Part shown: in pieces, positions 51,028 through 64,000 of the stretch
How the letters are laid out: every line of letters begins with the position of its first letter
Position numbering within the stretch: the stretch's first letter is position 1
Source of the DNA: Microbulbifer aggregans
GTDB taxonomy: Bacteria; Pseudomonadota; Gammaproteobacteria; Pseudomonadales; Cellvibrionaceae
Assembly (NCBI RefSeq): GCF_001750105.1
Contig: NZ_CP014143.1
Span: forward strand, 2,883,501 to 2,947,500
DNA length: 64,000 nucleotides
Direction: 5' to 3'
Position numbers and translations under genes: made by a program
Notes under the pieces: model-generated
What the model saw: only the letters and a program-made list of their open reading frames with translations
The model's database searches: none
Told to the model about the DNA's origin: nothing

Positions 51028-52374
51028 TCAGTTCTTGCCGGACGGATAGCGCCGCTGCGGACTCTCGAGGTTCAGCTGGCGCAGTCTTTCCAGTTTTTCA
51101 GAGATCTTGAGCTCAAGTCCGCGGGGAACCGGCTCGTAATAACGTCGCTCGGCGATCGCTTCCGGAAAGTAATTCTCACCGGCAGCGAACGCGTCGGGCT
51201 CATCGTGGGCATAACGGTATTCGGCGCCGTGGGACAGGCTCTTGGCCAGCTTGGTCGGCGCATTGCGCAGGTGGATTGGGACCTCGTAGCTGGGATCCCG
51301 GCGCACGTCCGCCAGCACCCGCTTGTAGGCGCTGTAGACAGCATTGCTTTTGGGGGCGACAGCGAGGTAGGCGATCGCCTGTGCGATGGCCAGCTCCCCC
51401 TCAGGACTGCCCAGGCGTTCCTGCACATCCCAGGCGCCGAGGGCAATCTGTAGCGCGCGTGGATCGGCGTTGCCGATATCCTCACTGGCCATGCGCACGG
51501 CACGGCGCGCCACGTAGAGCGGATCGCAACCACCGTCGATCATGCGCGCGAACCAATAGAGCGCGGCATCCGGGTCTGAGCCGCGCACCGCCTTGTGCAG
51601 GGCTGAAATCTGGTCGTAGAAATAGTCCCCCCCCTTGTCGAAACGCCGCACATCGGCGCTCAAGACCTCTGCCAGGACCGCCTCATCAATCACGTAACGG
51701 CCGCCCTCTTCCCGCGACAGGTCGCAGGCTATTTCCAGCAGGTTCAGTGCACTGCGGGCGTCGCCGTCAGCAGCCCGTGCGAGCTTGGCGAGAATCTCCT
51801 CGTCGATCTCAGGCTGCAACTTATGCAGTGCCTCGTCTTCGGCAAGCGCACGGTGCAGCAACTGCAGCAGTTCTTCTTCCGAGAGGTTGCGCAACATATA
51901 GACCCGACAGCGGGACAGCAGTGCGTTATTCAGCTCGAAGGAAGGGTTTTCTGTGGTCGCACCGACAAAGGTAACGGTGCCCTCTTCGACATAGGGCAGA
52001 AACGCGTCCTGCTGGGCCTTGTTGAATCGATGCACTTCATCCACGAACAGGATGGTGCCTCGCCCGCTCTGGGCCCGCTGCTGCTCGGCCCTGGCCACGG
52101 CCTCGCGGATATCCTTGACCCCAGCCAGCACTGCGGAGAGCGTGGTGAAGTGGGCATCACACTCTTCGGCCAGCAGTCGCGCAAAGGTCGTCTTCCCGAC
52201 GCCCGGTGGTCCCCACAGAACCATCGAGTGTAGCTGGCCGCGCTCAACGGCCTCGCGCAGGGGTTTTCCCGCACCCAACAAATGCTTCTGGCCCATATAC
52301 TGGGCCAGAGAGGTTGGGCGCATGCGCGCGGCTAGCGGCTGGTTTCGCGATTGACTCGCAAAAAGGTCACTCAT
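51028..52374 (-). CDS. rarA: Replication-associated recombination protein RarA (MgsA)
   Basis: This 448-residue AAA+ ATPase of the clamp-loader-like RarA/WRNIP1 family has [20 protein letters not shown], Walker [20 protein letters not shown], Walker [21 protein letters not shown], sensor [22 protein letters not shown] and C-terminal [19 protein letters not shown]. It acts at stalled replication forks. The start overlaps the lolA end by 8 nt. Confidence 0.97.
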   Translation of the reverse strand: MSDLFASQSRNQPLAARMRPTSLAQYMGQKHLLGAGKPLREAVERGQLHSMVLWGPPGVGKTTFARLLAEECDAHFTTLSAVLAGVKDIREAVARAEQQRAQSGRGTILFVDEVHRFNKAQQDAFLPYVEEGTVTFVGATTENPSFELNNALLSRCRVYMLRNLSEEELLQLLHRALAEDEALHKLQPEIDEEILAKLARAADGDARSALNLLEIACDLSREEGGRYVIDEAVLAEVLSADVRRFDKGGDYFYDQISALHKAVRGSDPDAALYWFARMIDGGCDPLYVARRAVRMASEDIGNADPRALQIALGAWDVQERLGSPEGELAIAQAIAYLAVAPKSNAVYSAYKRVLADVRRDPSYEVPIHLRNAPTKLAKSLSHGAEYRYAHDEPDAFAAGENYFPEAIAERRYYEPVPRGLELKISEKLERLRQLNLESPQRRYPSGKN

Positions 52375-52978
52375 CGCGAATGATGTCCGTCCCCGCAGGT
52401 GGCTTGAAGTTGAACAGCGAGTCAGTGAGCTTCGGATTGGCCTGGACCCGGTTGAACTGAATCTTGGTGGTCTGCCCCATGCCGTCGCGAACGGTCATTC
52501 CCGACGGAAGGCCCTGGTTGGAAAAGCGGATTTCCATGGCCTTGAAGGGGGCGTCGGCGCGTTTGGGTGTCAACTGGAAGGCGCCATCCTTCGCATTGAC
52601 GTCAAAGGAACTGCGAATCTCCTCGACCTTGCCGCCGAGCAACAGTGCCGGTGTCTCCTTGAGTCGGTTGTCGACCGGGCGGATGGTGACCTGTTCCAGG
52701 TCCGGGTCGTACAGCCACAGCTTGCGATTATTGGTCACCAGCAGCTGCGGGAAAGGCTCACCGGTTTCCCAGCGCAACTTACCGGGTCGCTGGACCGAGA
52801 ATGTACCGCTGCTCTTTTGCAGCACCTCACCACGTTCATCGATGAGGGTCTGCTTGAATTTTCCTGAGATAGCACCGAGGGGTTGCAGCAGGCGGCTGAG
52901 GTCATCGGTGGCATCGGCCAGGGCGCCAGTGGAGACCAGGCCAAGGGCGAGCAAGGCATTACGCAAAAACATTTTCAT
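52367..52978 (-). CDS. lolA: Outer-membrane lipoprotein carrier protein LolA
   Basis: The product has 203 residues with a signal peptide ([21 protein letters not shown]). LolA motifs are present: [65 protein letters not shown] and [21 protein letters not shown]. It escorts lipoproteins across the periplasm. It lies between ftsK and rarA in the usual order ftsK-lolA-rarA, about 80 nt after ftsK. Confidence 0.97.
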   Translation of the reverse strand: MKMFLRNALLALGLVSTGALADATDDLSRLLQPLGAISGKFKQTLIDERGEVLQKSSGTFSVQRPGKLRWETGEPFPQLLVTNNRKLWLYDPDLEQVTIRPVDNRLKETPALLLGGKVEEIRSSFDVNAKDGAFQLTPKRADAPFKAMEIRFSNQGLPSGMTVRDGMGQTTKIQFNRVQANPKLTDSLFNFKPPAGTDIIRDE

Positions 52979-53057
52979 TGCTGATATCCATTTCGGGACT
53001 GTCCCTAAAGATTAGATGGCGGCGGGTGAACTCCACCTGAATGCGCGGACGCTGCAA

Positions 53058-55400
53058 TCAGGCTGGTGGCGGCGCCAACACCTCGCGGTTGCCATTGTGT
53101 CCGGCCGGCGAGACAACACCTGCAGCTTCCATGGCATCGATAATTCTTGCAGCGCGGTTATAGCCAATCCGCAACTGTCGCTGCACCGAGGAGATGGAGG
53201 CCTTGCGAGACTTGGTGACGAACGCCACCGCCTCGTCATAGAGCGCATCCGATTCTGGATCGTCGCCCTCTCCACTTTCGGTTTGCATACCCGGCACAGG
53301 GATAGAGTTGTTACTCTCATCGACGATGCCATCGATATAGTCAGGCTCTCCACGCCGACACCAGTCGGCCACGACTTTGTGCACTTCATGATCATCAACA
53401 AAGGCGCCGTGGACACGCACAGGCACTCCGCTTCCGGGCGGCAAGTACAGCATGTCGCCATGGCCGAGCAGCTGTTCCGCCCCGCCCTGGTCGAGGATGG
53501 TGCGGGAATCCACTTTAGAGGAAACCTGGAAGGCGATTCGGGTCGGCACGTTGGCTTTGATCAGGCCGGTAATGACATCCACGGATGGCCGCTGCGTGGC
53601 GAGCAGCAGGTGAATACCAGCAGCTCGCGCCTTCTGTGCAATACGTGCGATCAGCTGCTCTACTTTCTTACCGACAATCATCATCATGTCGGCGAATTCA
53701 TCGATGACCACCACGATGGCCGGGAGCGGTTTGAGCTCAGGTCGGGTCTGCTCTGCCTCCGGGACACTAGACATCGGGTCCGGCTGCCAGGTGGGGTCGG
53801 TCAGAGGTTCGCCGGCCTCAGCAGCCTCCCGGACCTTGCGATTGAAGCCCGCCAGGTTGCGGACTCCCATGGCAGCCATGAGCTTATAGCGACGCTCCAT
53901 TTCACCCACGCACCAGCGCAGGCCATTGGCAGCATCGTTCATGTCGGTGATGACCGGGGTTAGCAGGTGTGGAATGCCCTCGTAAACCGACAGCTCCAGC
54001 ATCTTCGGGTCTACCAGAATCAGGCGGACCTCTTCCGGTGTCGACTTGTACAGCAGGCTCAATAGCATCACGTTAATGCCCACGGATTTACCTGAGCCCG
54101 TCGTTCCCGCCACCAGCAAGTGGGGCATCTTGGCGAGGTCGGCCACCACTGGCTGACCGGAAATGTCGTGACCGAGGGCCAATGTCAGTCGCGATTTGCT
54201 GTTTTCGTAGACATCCGCTGAGAGCACCTCGGTCAGGCGCACCATCTGCCGATTCTCGTTGGGGATCTCGATACCGACGACGGACTTGCCGGGGATAACT
54301 TCCACCACGCGAACACTGATAACCGCCAGGGAGCGGGCCAGATCCTTGGCCAGGTTACTGATTTTGCTTACCTTGACCCCGGGTGCCGGTTGAATCTCGA
54401 AACGGGTCACGACAGGGCCGGGCAATACAGACACTACCTCGGCTACGACGCCGAAGTCTTTGAGCTTCAGCTCAAGCAGCCGCGACAGGGCCTCCAGGGA
54501 TTCCCGGGAAAAGCCCGCTTTCTTGTTCTGGTCGGCCGCATCCAGCAACTCCAGTGGAGGCAGCTTGCCGGTCACAGGACCGCTGGAGAAAAGCTCGCCC
54601 TGCTTTTCCTTCGCCGCACGGGGGCTTGGCTTCGGCGCGGGCGCCACGGGTTCGATCTTGGGTGGGATGCGCTTGGCTGTCCTCTGCTTTTCCTCCAGCA
54701 CTGCCGCCTTGCGCACGACAACCGCCTCTCGCGCTACACGCTCTTCGGCCCGTTGCTGACGGGCGCGCTGTATCCTGTTGCCAAGCCAGCCGAGGAAACC
54801 GAGCAGGTTTTGCCCGATAGCATCTGCCAGACGCAGCCAGGACAGCCCCGTGAATACGGTAATCCCAATGGCAAACAGTGCCAGCAAGAGAATGGTGGCC
54901 CCAACGTAGCCGAGGCTCGCCTCCCCTGCCGTCGCCAGGGCTGCTCCGACGATGCCGCCATTGGAGAAAGGCAGCGGCTGCTCCATCTCGGCGAAGCAAA
55001 GCGTCGCAAGGCCGGCACCGGTTACCAGTAAAACGATCAGCCCGGCCACCCGGAGCGTAAAGAGAGGGCCGTGGAAACGGGCATTGCGGTCGCGCAGGAT
55101 ACCAACCGCCCGCCAGCCGATCAGGATCGGGAAGAGATAGGCCATCCAGCCGAGCAGCGACAGACACACGTCTGCCAGCCAGGCCCCGGTCGGGCCGATG
55201 GCATTGTGAATCTCCCCACCGACACCGGTGTGGGACCAACCCGGGTCCTGGGGGGCGTAGCTGAGAAGGCTGATCGCCACAAGCAGCGCGCCCGCGAGCA
55301 GGGAGATCAGGGCTCCCTCCCGGAGAAATCTGGCAATCAGGGATTCGGGTTCACCGGCGGCTTCCCGGCTACTCTGTGCGCTCGCGCTGTCGGCCTTCAA
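53058..55400 (-). CDS. ftsK: DNA translocase FtsK
   Basis: This 780-residue protein has four N-terminal membrane helices (about residues 30-210), a short basic/Pro linker, and the RecA-like motor with Walker [17 protein letters not shown], Walker [16 protein letters not shown] and [25 protein letters not shown]. The C-terminal gamma winged helix ([44 protein letters not shown]) reads KOPS and activates XerD. It pumps DNA toward dif at the septum. The linker is short compared with E. coli. The gene's presence on the same stretch as dif is suggestive but not unusual. Confidence 0.97.
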   Translation of the reverse strand: MKADSASAQSSREAAGEPESLIARFLREGALISLLAGALLVAISLLSYAPQDPGWSHTGVGGEIHNAIGPTGAWLADVCLSLLGWMAYLFPILIGWRAVGILRDRNARFHGPLFTLRVAGLIVLLVTGAGLATLCFAEMEQPLPFSNGGIVGAALATAGEASLGYVGATILLLALFAIGITVFTGLSWLRLADAIGQNLLGFLGWLGNRIQRARQQRAEERVAREAVVVRKAAVLEEKQRTAKRIPPKIEPVAPAPKPSPRAAKEKQGELFSSGPVTGKLPPLELLDAADQNKKAGFSRESLEALSRLLELKLKDFGVVAEVVSVLPGPVVTRFEIQPAPGVKVSKISNLAKDLARSLAVISVRVVEVIPGKSVVGIEIPNENRQMVRLTEVLSADVYENSKSRLTLALGHDISGQPVVADLAKMPHLLVAGTTGSGKSVGINVMLLSLLYKSTPEEVRLILVDPKMLELSVYEGIPHLLTPVITDMNDAANGLRWCVGEMERRYKLMAAMGVRNLAGFNRKVREAAEAGEPLTDPTWQPDPMSSVPEAEQTRPELKPLPAIVVVIDEFADMMMIVGKKVEQLIARIAQKARAAGIHLLLATQRPSVDVITGLIKANVPTRIAFQVSSKVDSRTILDQGGAEQLLGHGDMLYLPPGSGVPVRVHGAFVDDHEVHKVVADWCRRGEPDYIDGIVDESNNSIPVPGMQTESGEGDDPESDALYDEAVAFVTKSRKASISSVQRQLRIGYNRAARIIDAMEAAGVVSPAGHNGNREVLAPPPA

Positions 55401-56804
<1,404 letters not shown>

Positions 56805-56890
56805 TAAGTCCCGACCGTCAGTCGCCGCTGGAGTAGCGGCGGCGACTGCCTCCCGCCTATCCGCCCAGGCTCCTGCCCGCGAGGTGTATC

Positions 56891-57610
56891 TTGAGCGGTA
56901 ACTCCGAGGGTAGATTGACGCTGCTGGACGAGCATCGCATCGACTTCCCCGACACGGCCAACGCCCTGCTGGATCCGAATGGTCTTCTCGCCATCGGCGG
57001 CCAGCTGAACCCCGACTGGCTTCTTGCGGCCTACGAACGGGGGATCTTCCCCTGGTTCTCGGAGGACCAGCCAATCCTCTGGTGGAGCCCCTCGCCTCGC
57101 TGCGTGGTTTTTCCGGGCCGTTATCGCATTGGTCGCAGCTTACGGAAGGTGCTGCGAAGAGGAGACTTTTCGGTGAGTTTCGACCGGGCATTCAAGGATG
57201 TCATCACCGCCTGCCGGGCCCCGCGCTCCTATGCGGATGAAACCTGGATCACCGATGACATGCTCGAAGCCTACCTGGCGCTACACCGCCGTGGCCATGC
57301 GCACTCGGTCGAAGTGTGGCAGCGGGATCAGCTGGTTGGAGGGCTCTACGGCGTCGCCTTGGGCAGGATCTTTTTCGGCGAGTCCATGTTTCACAGGGTC
57401 ACCGATGCCTCAAAAGTCGCTTTTGCTCACCTGGTTCGCCAATTAGACTTGTGGGGCTGCCCGATGATCGACTGCCAGGTGAGCAATCCCCACCTGACCA
57501 GTCTCGGTGCAGTGGAGGTGCCCAGAGAGACCTTCGAGCGCGAACTTCGCTCGGGAATCGCCATGACACCCTTTCCGCAGCCATGGAGCCTGACGTGGAC
57601 CTATGAGTAA
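56891..57610 (+). CDS. aat: Leucyl/phenylalanyl-tRNA-protein transferase
   Basis: I use the GTG/TTG-type start at 56891 (reading MSGNSEGRLTLLDEHRIDFPD), giving 239 residues. Aat signatures are LLAIGGQLNPDWLLAAYERGIFPWF, PILWWSPSPRCVVFPG, WITDDMLEAYLALHRRGHAHSVEVW, GGLYGVALGRIFFGESMFHRVTDASKVAFAHL and DCQVSNPHLTSLGA. It adds Leu or Phe to proteins with N-terminal Lys or Arg, marking them for ClpS-ClpAP. It overlaps the next gene by 8 nt. Confidence 0.97.
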   Translation: MSGNSEGRLTLLDEHRIDFPDTANALLDPNGLLAIGGQLNPDWLLAAYERGIFPWFSEDQPILWWSPSPRCVVFPGRYRIGRSLRKVLRRGDFSVSFDRAFKDVITACRAPRSYADETWITDDMLEAYLALHRRGHAHSVEVWQRDQLVGGLYGVALGRIFFGESMFHRVTDASKVAFAHLVRQLDLWGCPMIDCQVSNPHLTSLGAVEVPRETFERELRSGIAMTPFPQPWSLTWTYE

Positions 57611-58322
57611 GTACTCCCAGCTGGACTCTGTCCGCCTGCTGGCCACTCTGCCCCACCCCTGTGGTTACCTTCCGGATCAGGAGGCGACCACGGTATTCGT
57701 GGATCCGCAGACGCCCATCGACCAGCGCCTGTACAGTCGCCTTTCGGAGTTGGGCTTCCGGCGCAGTGGCGCCTACCTTTATCGTCCGCAGTGCGCGAAT
57801 TGCAGGGCTTGCATCCCGGCGAGGGTCCCGGTGGGCCTGTTCGTGCCCAACCGCAGCCAGCGGCGCTGCTGGAAGCAGAACCGGGATCTGGATATTTTTC
57901 ACGTAGAGAACATCGATACCGATGAGCACTACGAACTCTATGCGCGATACATCGAGCGCCGCCACCAGGATGGTGAGATGTATCCGCCCAGTCGCGACCA
58001 GTTTCGCAATTTCCTCACGCCGGCCTGGGGCGCCACCCGCTATATCGAGTTCCGGGCCAGGGGTCGACTGGTGGCCACCGCTGTATCTGACGTGCTCACG
58101 GCGGGAATCTCTGCGATCTATACTTTCTTCGATCCCGACGAGACCCGCCGAAGCCTCGGCAGCTACTGCATTCTCTACCAGATTGAGTGGGCAAGAAGGC
58201 TGGGACTTCCAAGCCTGTACCTCGGGTACTGGATCGAGGAGTGCCAGAAGATGGCCTACAAGCGCCAGTTCCAGCCCACCGAGTTGCTGCGGGACAACCG
58301 CTGGTCCCTGCGTTCACCCTAG
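57603..58322 (+). CDS. bpt: Aspartate/glutamate leucyltransferase (Ate/Bpt)
   Basis: This 239-residue protein of the arginyl/leucyl-transferase fold has the N-terminal HPCGYLPDQEATTVFVDP and Cys pair region in YRPQCANCRACIPARVPV. It also has FVPNRSQRRCWKQNRDL, YIERRHQDGEMYPPSRDQF, FFDPDETRRSLGSYCILYQI, YLGYWIEECQKMAYKRQFQPTELL. Bacterial forms add Leu to proteins with N-terminal Asp or Glu. It overlaps aat by 8 nt, so the two N-degron transferases are co-translated. Confidence 0.96.
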   Translation: MSKYSQLDSVRLLATLPHPCGYLPDQEATTVFVDPQTPIDQRLYSRLSELGFRRSGAYLYRPQCANCRACIPARVPVGLFVPNRSQRRCWKQNRDLDIFHVENIDTDEHYELYARYIERRHQDGEMYPPSRDQFRNFLTPAWGATRYIEFRARGRLVATAVSDVLTAGISAIYTFFDPDETRRSLGSYCILYQIEWARRLGLPSLYLGYWIEECQKMAYKRQFQPTELLRDNRWSLRSP

Positions 58323-58439
58323 GGGTTCTGGAGCCGGGCTTTGCTCTGCAGTAGCTTTTCGTGCAAAATGCACGCCCGTCGTACCGCGGCCGTGCCGGCG
58401 CGGAAGTATGAACTAAGCATTGGTAAAGGTTACTGCCGC

Positions 58440-58658
58440 ATGGCAAAAGACGATTACATTGAAATGGAAGGCGAGGTTATCGACACCCTGCCGAACACCA
58501 CTTTCCGCGTGAAGCTGGAAAACGGCCACGTGGTCATCGCCCATATCTCAGGCAAGATGCGCAAAAACTACATTCGTATCCTGACTGGCGACAAGGTAAA
58601 GGTAGAGCTGACTCCCTACGATCTGACCAAGGGACGTATCACCTACCGCGCCCGCTAA
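58440..58658 (+). CDS. infA: Translation initiation factor IF-1
   Basis: ATG 58440 gives the standard 72-residue IF-1 ([20 protein letters not shown]...[45 protein letters not shown]), an OB-fold protein. The frame extends upstream without family sequence. A strong terminator follows about 45 nt after the stop. Confidence 0.98.
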   Translation: MAKDDYIEMEGEVIDTLPNTTFRVKLENGHVVIAHISGKMRKNYIRILTGDKVKVELTPYDLTKGRITYRAR

Positions 58659-58700
58659 TCGGCATCCGGTCACCCCGCTCCCCGGGGAAGACCGGAACGC

Positions 58701-58730
58701 AAAAAAGCCACCTTGAAGGTGGCTTTTTTC
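58701..58730 (+). terminator. Bidirectional Rho-independent terminator (infA / clpA)
   Basis: AAAAAA, then GCCACCTT and AAGGTGGC as the stem (58707-58723), then TTTTTT. It serves infA on the plus strand, and its A run provides the T run for clpA on the minus strand. Confidence 0.9.
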
Positions 58731-58771
58731 GTTCTGGCCCGAGGGGGTTTTGGCCCCGGGGCCGACGAGGA

Positions 58772-61054
58772 TCAGGCGCTGGCGGTAACGGCCGTGCGAA
58801 TCACCAGCTCGTCATTTTCCACCGACACCTCTACCCGGCCCCCCTCCTCTGCCAGTTCACCGAACAGTACCGCTTCTGCCAGGGGCTTACGCAGCCTGTC
58901 CCTGATCAGGCGGGCCATGGGGCGGGCACCCATCTTCTCATCGTATCCGTGTACGGCGAGCCATTCGCGGGCCTCGTCATCCACATCGAGGGTCACCCGG
59001 GCATCATCAAGCTGCGACTGCAGCTCCACCACGAATTTGTCGACCACCGTCTTGACCACATCAAGGTCCAGGGCGCCAAACTGGATGATGCTATCCAGGC
59101 GGTTACGGAACTCGGGTGTAAACATTTTCTTGATTTCCTCCATGCCATCGGAGGAGTGATCCTGGCTGGTGAAGCCGATGGAGCGCCGACTCATCAGCTC
59201 TGCGCCGGCGTTGGTGGTCATGATCAGAATCACGTTGCGGAAGTCCGCTTTGCGGCCGTTGTTGTCCGTCAGCGTGCCGTGATCCATGACCTGCAGCAGC
59301 AGGTTGAACACTTCCGGGTGTGCTTTTTCGATTTCGTCCAGGAGCACTACGCTGTGCGGGTGCTTGGTGACTGCGTCAGTCAGCAGGCCACCCTGGTCGA
59401 AGCCCACATAACCCGGAGGCGCACCGATCAGGCGCGAAACTGTGTGCCGCTCCATGTACTCCGACATATCGAAGCGGATCAGCTCGATTCCCATGACTTT
59501 CGCCAGCTGACGACAGAGTTCTGTCTTACCGACACCCGTGGGGCCGGCAAACAGGAATGAACCGATGGGTTTCTCCTCTGACCCAAGTCCGGCCCGGCTC
59601 AATTTGATCGCCGTGCTGAGGGCGCCGATGGCGTTATCCTGACCGAACACCACCATGCGGAGGTTATCTTCAAGTTTTGCCAGCTGCTCCTTGTCGGAGG
59701 CTGAAACGCTCTTGGCCGGGATGCGGGCCATTTTGGCGATCACGGTTTCAATTTCGTGCACACCAATCAGATCATTTCGATCCTCTGGGGCGAGCAGAGC
59801 CTGGTAGGCACCCGCCTCATCAATCACATCGATGGCCTTATCGGGCAGGAATCGCTCAGTAATGTGGCGACTGGATAGCTGTGCAGCCGCCTCCAGCGCC
59901 GCATCCGTATAGCGCACCTTGTGGTGATCTTCGAAGCAGGCCTTCAGGCCCTGCAGGATCTGCACGGTTTCTTCGATGCTTGGCTCATTGACATCGATTT
60001 TCTGGAAGCGCCGCGACAGGGCCCGGTCTTTCTCGAAGATGCCGCGATACTCGGTAAATGTCGTCGACCCGATACAGCGCAGTTGTCCGCTGGAAAGCAG
60101 GGGCTTGAGCAGGTTTGAGGCGTCCATGACGCCACCGGAAGCGGCACCGGCACCAATGATGGTGTGGATTTCATCGATGAAAAGAACGGCGTGCTCGCGC
60201 TTCTTCAGCTCTGCGAGTAATGCCTTGAAGCGCTTCTCAAAATCACCGCGGTACTTGGTTCCTGCGAGAAGGGAGCCAAGGTCAAGGGAGTAAATGGTGC
60301 TCTGCCGCAGGGGCTCTGGCACATCCTCATCGACGATGCGGCGCGCCAGGCCCTCGGCAATGGCTGTTTTGCCGACGCCGGACTCCCCCACAAGCAGCGG
60401 GTTGTTCTTGCGGCGGCGGGCCAGTACCTGGGTAACCCGCTCTACCTCCGGGGCGCGTCCGACAAGGGGGTCGATCCTGCCAAGGATCGCCTCCTGATTG
60501 AGGTTGGTAGCGTAACTTTCCAGCGGGTCAGAACCTCCCGGTTCTGCCCCGGGGCCGATCTCTTCTTCCGTCTGCTCGGGCGATGGCTCGGGATTGTGGT
60601 GATTGTTTCCACTGGATCCCACGCGGGAAATCCCGTGGGTGATGTAATTCACTACATCGATACGGGCCACACTCTGCTGTTTCAGATAGTAAACAGCCTG
60701 GCTTTCCTGCTCACAGAAAATAGCCACCAGTACATTTGCACCGGTCACTTCTTTCTTGCCCGAGGATTGCACATGAAATACGGCACGCTGCAGGACGCGC
60801 TGGAAGCCCAGAGTTGGCTGTGTCTCGCGCTCTGTATCGGCCTCAGGTATCAGGGGTGTGGTGGAGTCGACAAACTCGAGGAGTTCCCGGCGTAGTGCGC
60901 TGAGGTCTGCGCCACAAGCGTGCAATACATCTGCGGCAGATTCATTATCCAAGAGTGCCAGCAGCAGGTGCTCCACGGTCATGAACTCATGGCGCTTTGC
61001 ACGAGCGCCCTTGAACGCCAGATTGAGCGTTACCTCTAAATCCTTGCTGAGCAT
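58772..61054 (-). CDS. clpA: ATP-dependent Clp protease ATP-binding subunit ClpA
   Basis: The 760-residue AAA+ unfoldase has an N-terminal double-Clp domain ([37 protein letters not shown]), first ATPase module ([35 protein letters not shown]) and second module ([57 protein letters not shown]). The IGF/IGL-type loop for ClpP is present in [10 protein letters not shown]. It works with ClpS and ClpP. clpS is about 110 nt upstream in the usual clpS-clpA order. Confidence 0.98.
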   Translation of the reverse strand: MLSKDLEVTLNLAFKGARAKRHEFMTVEHLLLALLDNESAADVLHACGADLSALRRELLEFVDSTTPLIPEADTERETQPTLGFQRVLQRAVFHVQSSGKKEVTGANVLVAIFCEQESQAVYYLKQQSVARIDVVNYITHGISRVGSSGNNHHNPEPSPEQTEEEIGPGAEPGGSDPLESYATNLNQEAILGRIDPLVGRAPEVERVTQVLARRRKNNPLLVGESGVGKTAIAEGLARRIVDEDVPEPLRQSTIYSLDLGSLLAGTKYRGDFEKRFKALLAELKKREHAVLFIDEIHTIIGAGAASGGVMDASNLLKPLLSSGQLRCIGSTTFTEYRGIFEKDRALSRRFQKIDVNEPSIEETVQILQGLKACFEDHHKVRYTDAALEAAAQLSSRHITERFLPDKAIDVIDEAGAYQALLAPEDRNDLIGVHEIETVIAKMARIPAKSVSASDKEQLAKLEDNLRMVVFGQDNAIGALSTAIKLSRAGLGSEEKPIGSFLFAGPTGVGKTELCRQLAKVMGIELIRFDMSEYMERHTVSRLIGAPPGYVGFDQGGLLTDAVTKHPHSVVLLDEIEKAHPEVFNLLLQVMDHGTLTDNNGRKADFRNVILIMTTNAGAELMSRRSIGFTSQDHSSDGMEEIKKMFTPEFRNRLDSIIQFGALDLDVVKTVVDKFVVELQSQLDDARVTLDVDDEAREWLAVHGYDEKMGARPMARLIRDRLRKPLAEAVLFGELAEEGGRVEVSVENDELVIRTAVTASA

Positions 61055-61165
61055 CTGAACCTCAAACCGTATTCGCCAAAATCACCCGTCAGTTCCACTT
61101 GGGCGCGCGCCGGATGACGGCGTCTTGCGTGTGCCTGAATCCTTTCAGGCGACGGGACCCTGGAG

Positions 61166-61543
61166 TCAATCGTCCTCACTGTCGTCCGCTTCGATTTCAC
61201 ACAGCAAGGGGTGCTGGTGCTCTCTGGCGAATTGATTGACCTGCGCGGCCTTTGTTTCCGCTATATCTCGAGTATAGACACCACAGATGGCTTTTCCCTG
61301 TGTATGCACCTGCAACATTAGCTGAGTGGCGCGCTCTCGCGTCACACTGAAGAAGGTCTCGAGAGCCTCCACGACAAAATCCATTGGCGTGTAGTCGTCA
61401 TTAAGCATGACGACCTTATACATGGGGGGCGGCTTCAGTTTTGGAGCCGCCTCCTCGAGGGCCAGGTCGCCGTCCATCTCATACGAGTAGGAGTCCTCAT
61501 CGGATCCGTCGGAGTGTAGTTTAATGGCCAGAGATATACCCAT
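61166..61543 (-). CDS. clpS: ClpS adaptor (N-recognin)
   Basis: I choose ATG 61543 ([13 protein letters not shown]), giving 125 residues. After an acidic N-terminal extension of about 40 residues come the ClpS motifs [27 protein letters not shown] and [35 protein letters not shown]. The Asp and His residues of the N-degron pocket are present ([14 protein letters not shown]). It hands N-degron substrates to ClpA. Confidence 0.96.
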   Translation of the reverse strand: MGISLAIKLHSDGSDEDSYSYEMDGDLALEEAAPKLKPPPMYKVVMLNDDYTPMDFVVEALETFFSVTRERATQLMLQVHTQGKAICGVYTRDIAETKAAQVNQFAREHQHPLLCEIEADDSEDD

Positions 61544-61841
61544 AGTGAAACTCAATCGAGAATTGCCGGAAGTGCTGTGCAATGCTCGCAGCGGACCGAT
61601 CCCCACCTCCTAAAGGGGGGCAGCTGTGCTGCGGGCGCCCATTGTAACCTCATTTGCCCTGCTGCACAGGGTCGCGGCGCGCAGCTTGACATTCCCGCAG
61701 CACTTGGCTACAAGAGGGTTGTACGCATCTATTGGGGTGCCTCGCGGGCAGGAAAGCAGTCGAGGGGCCTGAACCGATAACTATAAAAGCAGACTCTGTA
61801 AGGCGGCCTGCAGTCGCCCCGGCAATTAGAGGGAATTCGCC

Positions 61842-62126
61842 ATGCCTACCGGTACCGTCAAGTGGTTCAATAACGCCAAGGGATATGGGTTCATCCTGGC
61901 CGATGAGGGGGGAGAGGATCTTTTTGCCCATTACTCGGCTATCCAGATGGAAGGTTACCGTACGCTGAAGGCTGGCCAGCAGGTCTCCTTCGACATCATC
62001 AAAGGCGACAAGGGCTACCACGCAGCCAATATCAGTGTCGGCACGTCCGAAACTGCTGATGCCGGCGCTTCCGATGCCGAGCAGGCGGAATCGCGGCGGG
62101 TGCGCGAAGCCGAGGCCCTGGACTGA
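61842..62126 (+). CDS. cspD: Cold-shock domain protein, CspD-like
   Basis: The product has 94 residues. An N-terminal cold-shock domain (GTVKWFNNAKGYGFILADEGGEDLFAHYSAI) carries RNP1 (KGYGFI) and RNP2 (DLFAHY) motifs. It is followed by a 25-residue acidic tail as in CspD proteins, which bind single-stranded DNA or RNA and inhibit replication in stationary phase in E. coli. Its place opposite clpS-clpA and icd is the usual gammaproteobacterial context. Confidence 0.93.
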   Translation: MPTGTVKWFNNAKGYGFILADEGGEDLFAHYSAIQMEGYRTLKAGQQVSFDIIKGDKGYHAANISVGTSETADAGASDAEQAESRRVREAEALD

Positions 62127-62293
62127 CGCCGACACCATACCCTGATCGGGCGCCACTGCCCCGCTCACCCGGCCCTCTTCTAGCCGCTCGGCCCAGGGCA
62201 CAGCTGCCTGCAGGCGAGTTGTGCCTGGAGAATGGAGGCCAATACCAATCTGGTTGTTAATGCGCTGTAGCAAGCTCAGCCAGGCGCCAGACA

Positions 62294-62328
62294 TAAAAAA
62301 AGGCCCCGCAATTGCGGGGCCTTTTTTG
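62294..62328. terminator. Bidirectional Rho-independent terminator (cspD / icd)
   Basis: AAAAAA, a perfect AGGCCCCGCA/TGCGGGGCCT stem around AT (62301-62321), then TTTTTT. It lies between the converging cspD and icd genes and can end both transcripts. Confidence 0.92.
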
Positions 62329-62364
62329 TTGCTTCGGAGGGGGCAACCCCTCCGCTGCTGGTCG

Positions 62365-63615
<1,251 letters not shown>

Positions 63616-63832
63616 ATTGCTTAAACTCCCAAAACTCTGTGACTTTTTAGGTCGGGTGTTGCTTACCCTTTTCCCCTGACCCTACGGGGGCGGGATGGAA
63701 AAAACGGCGGGATTATAACAGCATCCACCCGTTTTTGTAGTTGAATTACAATGCCTTAGCACCGGACGCCGCGTTAAATGCCGCCCGACACAAGCAATTT
63801 ATGACGATTGATGTCACAACTTGGAGCAGTAT

Positions 63833-64000
63833 TTGAGCAAGCTCATCCTCCTCAACAAGCCCTATGGCGTGTTAAGTCAATTTACGGACAACAATGGGAG
63901 GCCTACCCTCGCGGACCTCGTCGACGTCCCCGGGGTTTATCCAGCGGGGAGGCTCGACTTTGACTCGGAGGGCCTGCTCCTTCTCACGGATGACGGGCGC
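63833..64000 (+). CDS. rluE: RluE-type 23S rRNA pseudouridine synthase, N-terminal part
   Basis: The TTG start at 63833 has GGAG at 63823-63826. The frame runs off the right edge after 56 codons. The visible sequence ([37 protein letters not shown]) has the RsuA/RluE active site, with the catalytic Asp in [10 protein letters not shown]. coli RluE modifies U2457 of 23S rRNA and its gene is also beside icd. RluB/RluF-type relatives usually have an S4 domain first, which is absent here. Confidence 0.9.
   Translation, partial: MSKLILLNKPYGVLSQFTDNNGRPTLADLVDVPGVYPAGRLDFDSEGLLLLTDDGR

Noticed and set aside
50978..51100. Fluoride riboswitch upstream of crcB
   Set aside because: The rarA coding sequence ends just upstream, and I see no fluoride-riboswitch core there.
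53016..53963. 315-residue plus-strand frame
   Set aside because: Antisense to the FtsK motor domain.

Overview
The window looks like part of the chromosome of a marine-type gammaproteobacterium. I would guess the Cellvibrionales/Pseudomonadales side (Microbulbifer- or Halieaceae-like), but the genus cannot be fixed from sequence reading alone. The reasons are the gammaproteobacterial housekeeping order ftsK-lolA-rarA-crcB-serS-cysG and trxB-aat-ate-infA / clpA-clpS / cspD / icd, a Pseudomonas-like XerCD dif site, and a large TonB-dependent receptor. Coding density is high and most genes use GC-rich codons. I saw no rRNA, tRNA, CRISPR array, insertion sequence or prophage.

Left part (1-7.4 kb): the end of trhP (O2-independent tRNA U34 hydroxylation) with a perfect FNR/Anr box in its promoter; a cluster of six 14-bp AT-rich palindromes upstream of a small putative ribbon-helix-helix protein; sixA; an outer-membrane porin of the alginate-export family; a secreted YtcJ-type amidohydrolase; a YcaC-type hydrolase; then a well-conserved dif site at 6938-6965. 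The window therefore spans the replication terminus. KOPS-like octamers mostly point toward this site.

Energy island (7.4-38 kb): a translationally coupled minus-strand operon for a group 3b-type NiFe hydrogenase (hydB, a stand-alone cyclic-nucleotide-binding protein, hydG, hydD, hydA, protease, hypA, hypF, hypC, hypD, hypE). The hypA product lacks its zinc domain and hypB is absent. Divergent from it are a Pat-like GNAT acetyltransferase and PEP synthase, followed by a P-type cation ATPase. Next comes a plus-strand operon of AMP-forming acetyl-CoA synthetase, 2-oxoacid dehydrogenase E1alpha/E1beta/E2 and an acyl carrier protein, with a thioredoxin-CcdA fusion behind it. Facing it is a minus-strand operon for an alternative N-type F1Fo ATPase (beta, epsilon, AtpQ, a, c, b/delta, alpha, gamma) flanked by pirin and a ZIP transporter. 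This ATPase lacks atpR and has an Arg in place of the alpha-subunit Walker A Lys. Together the genes suggest a module for energy and redox balance under low oxygen or starvation; that is inference.

Middle (38-47.8 kb): a YheT-like hydrolase, the ergothioneine pair egtB-egtD with a DUF411 metal-binding protein, then a TonB-dependent receptor divergent from a periplasmic penicillin-acylase-type Ntn hydrolase.

Right part (47.8-64 kb): conserved housekeeping genes. These are siroheme synthase, seryl-tRNA synthetase, fluoride channel, RarA, LolA, FtsK (which works on dif), thioredoxin reductase, the full bacterial N-degron set (Aat, leucyl/arginyl-transferase-type Ate, ClpS, ClpA), IF-1, a CspD-like protein, NADP isocitrate dehydrogenase and the start of an RluE-type pseudouridine synthase cut by the window edge.
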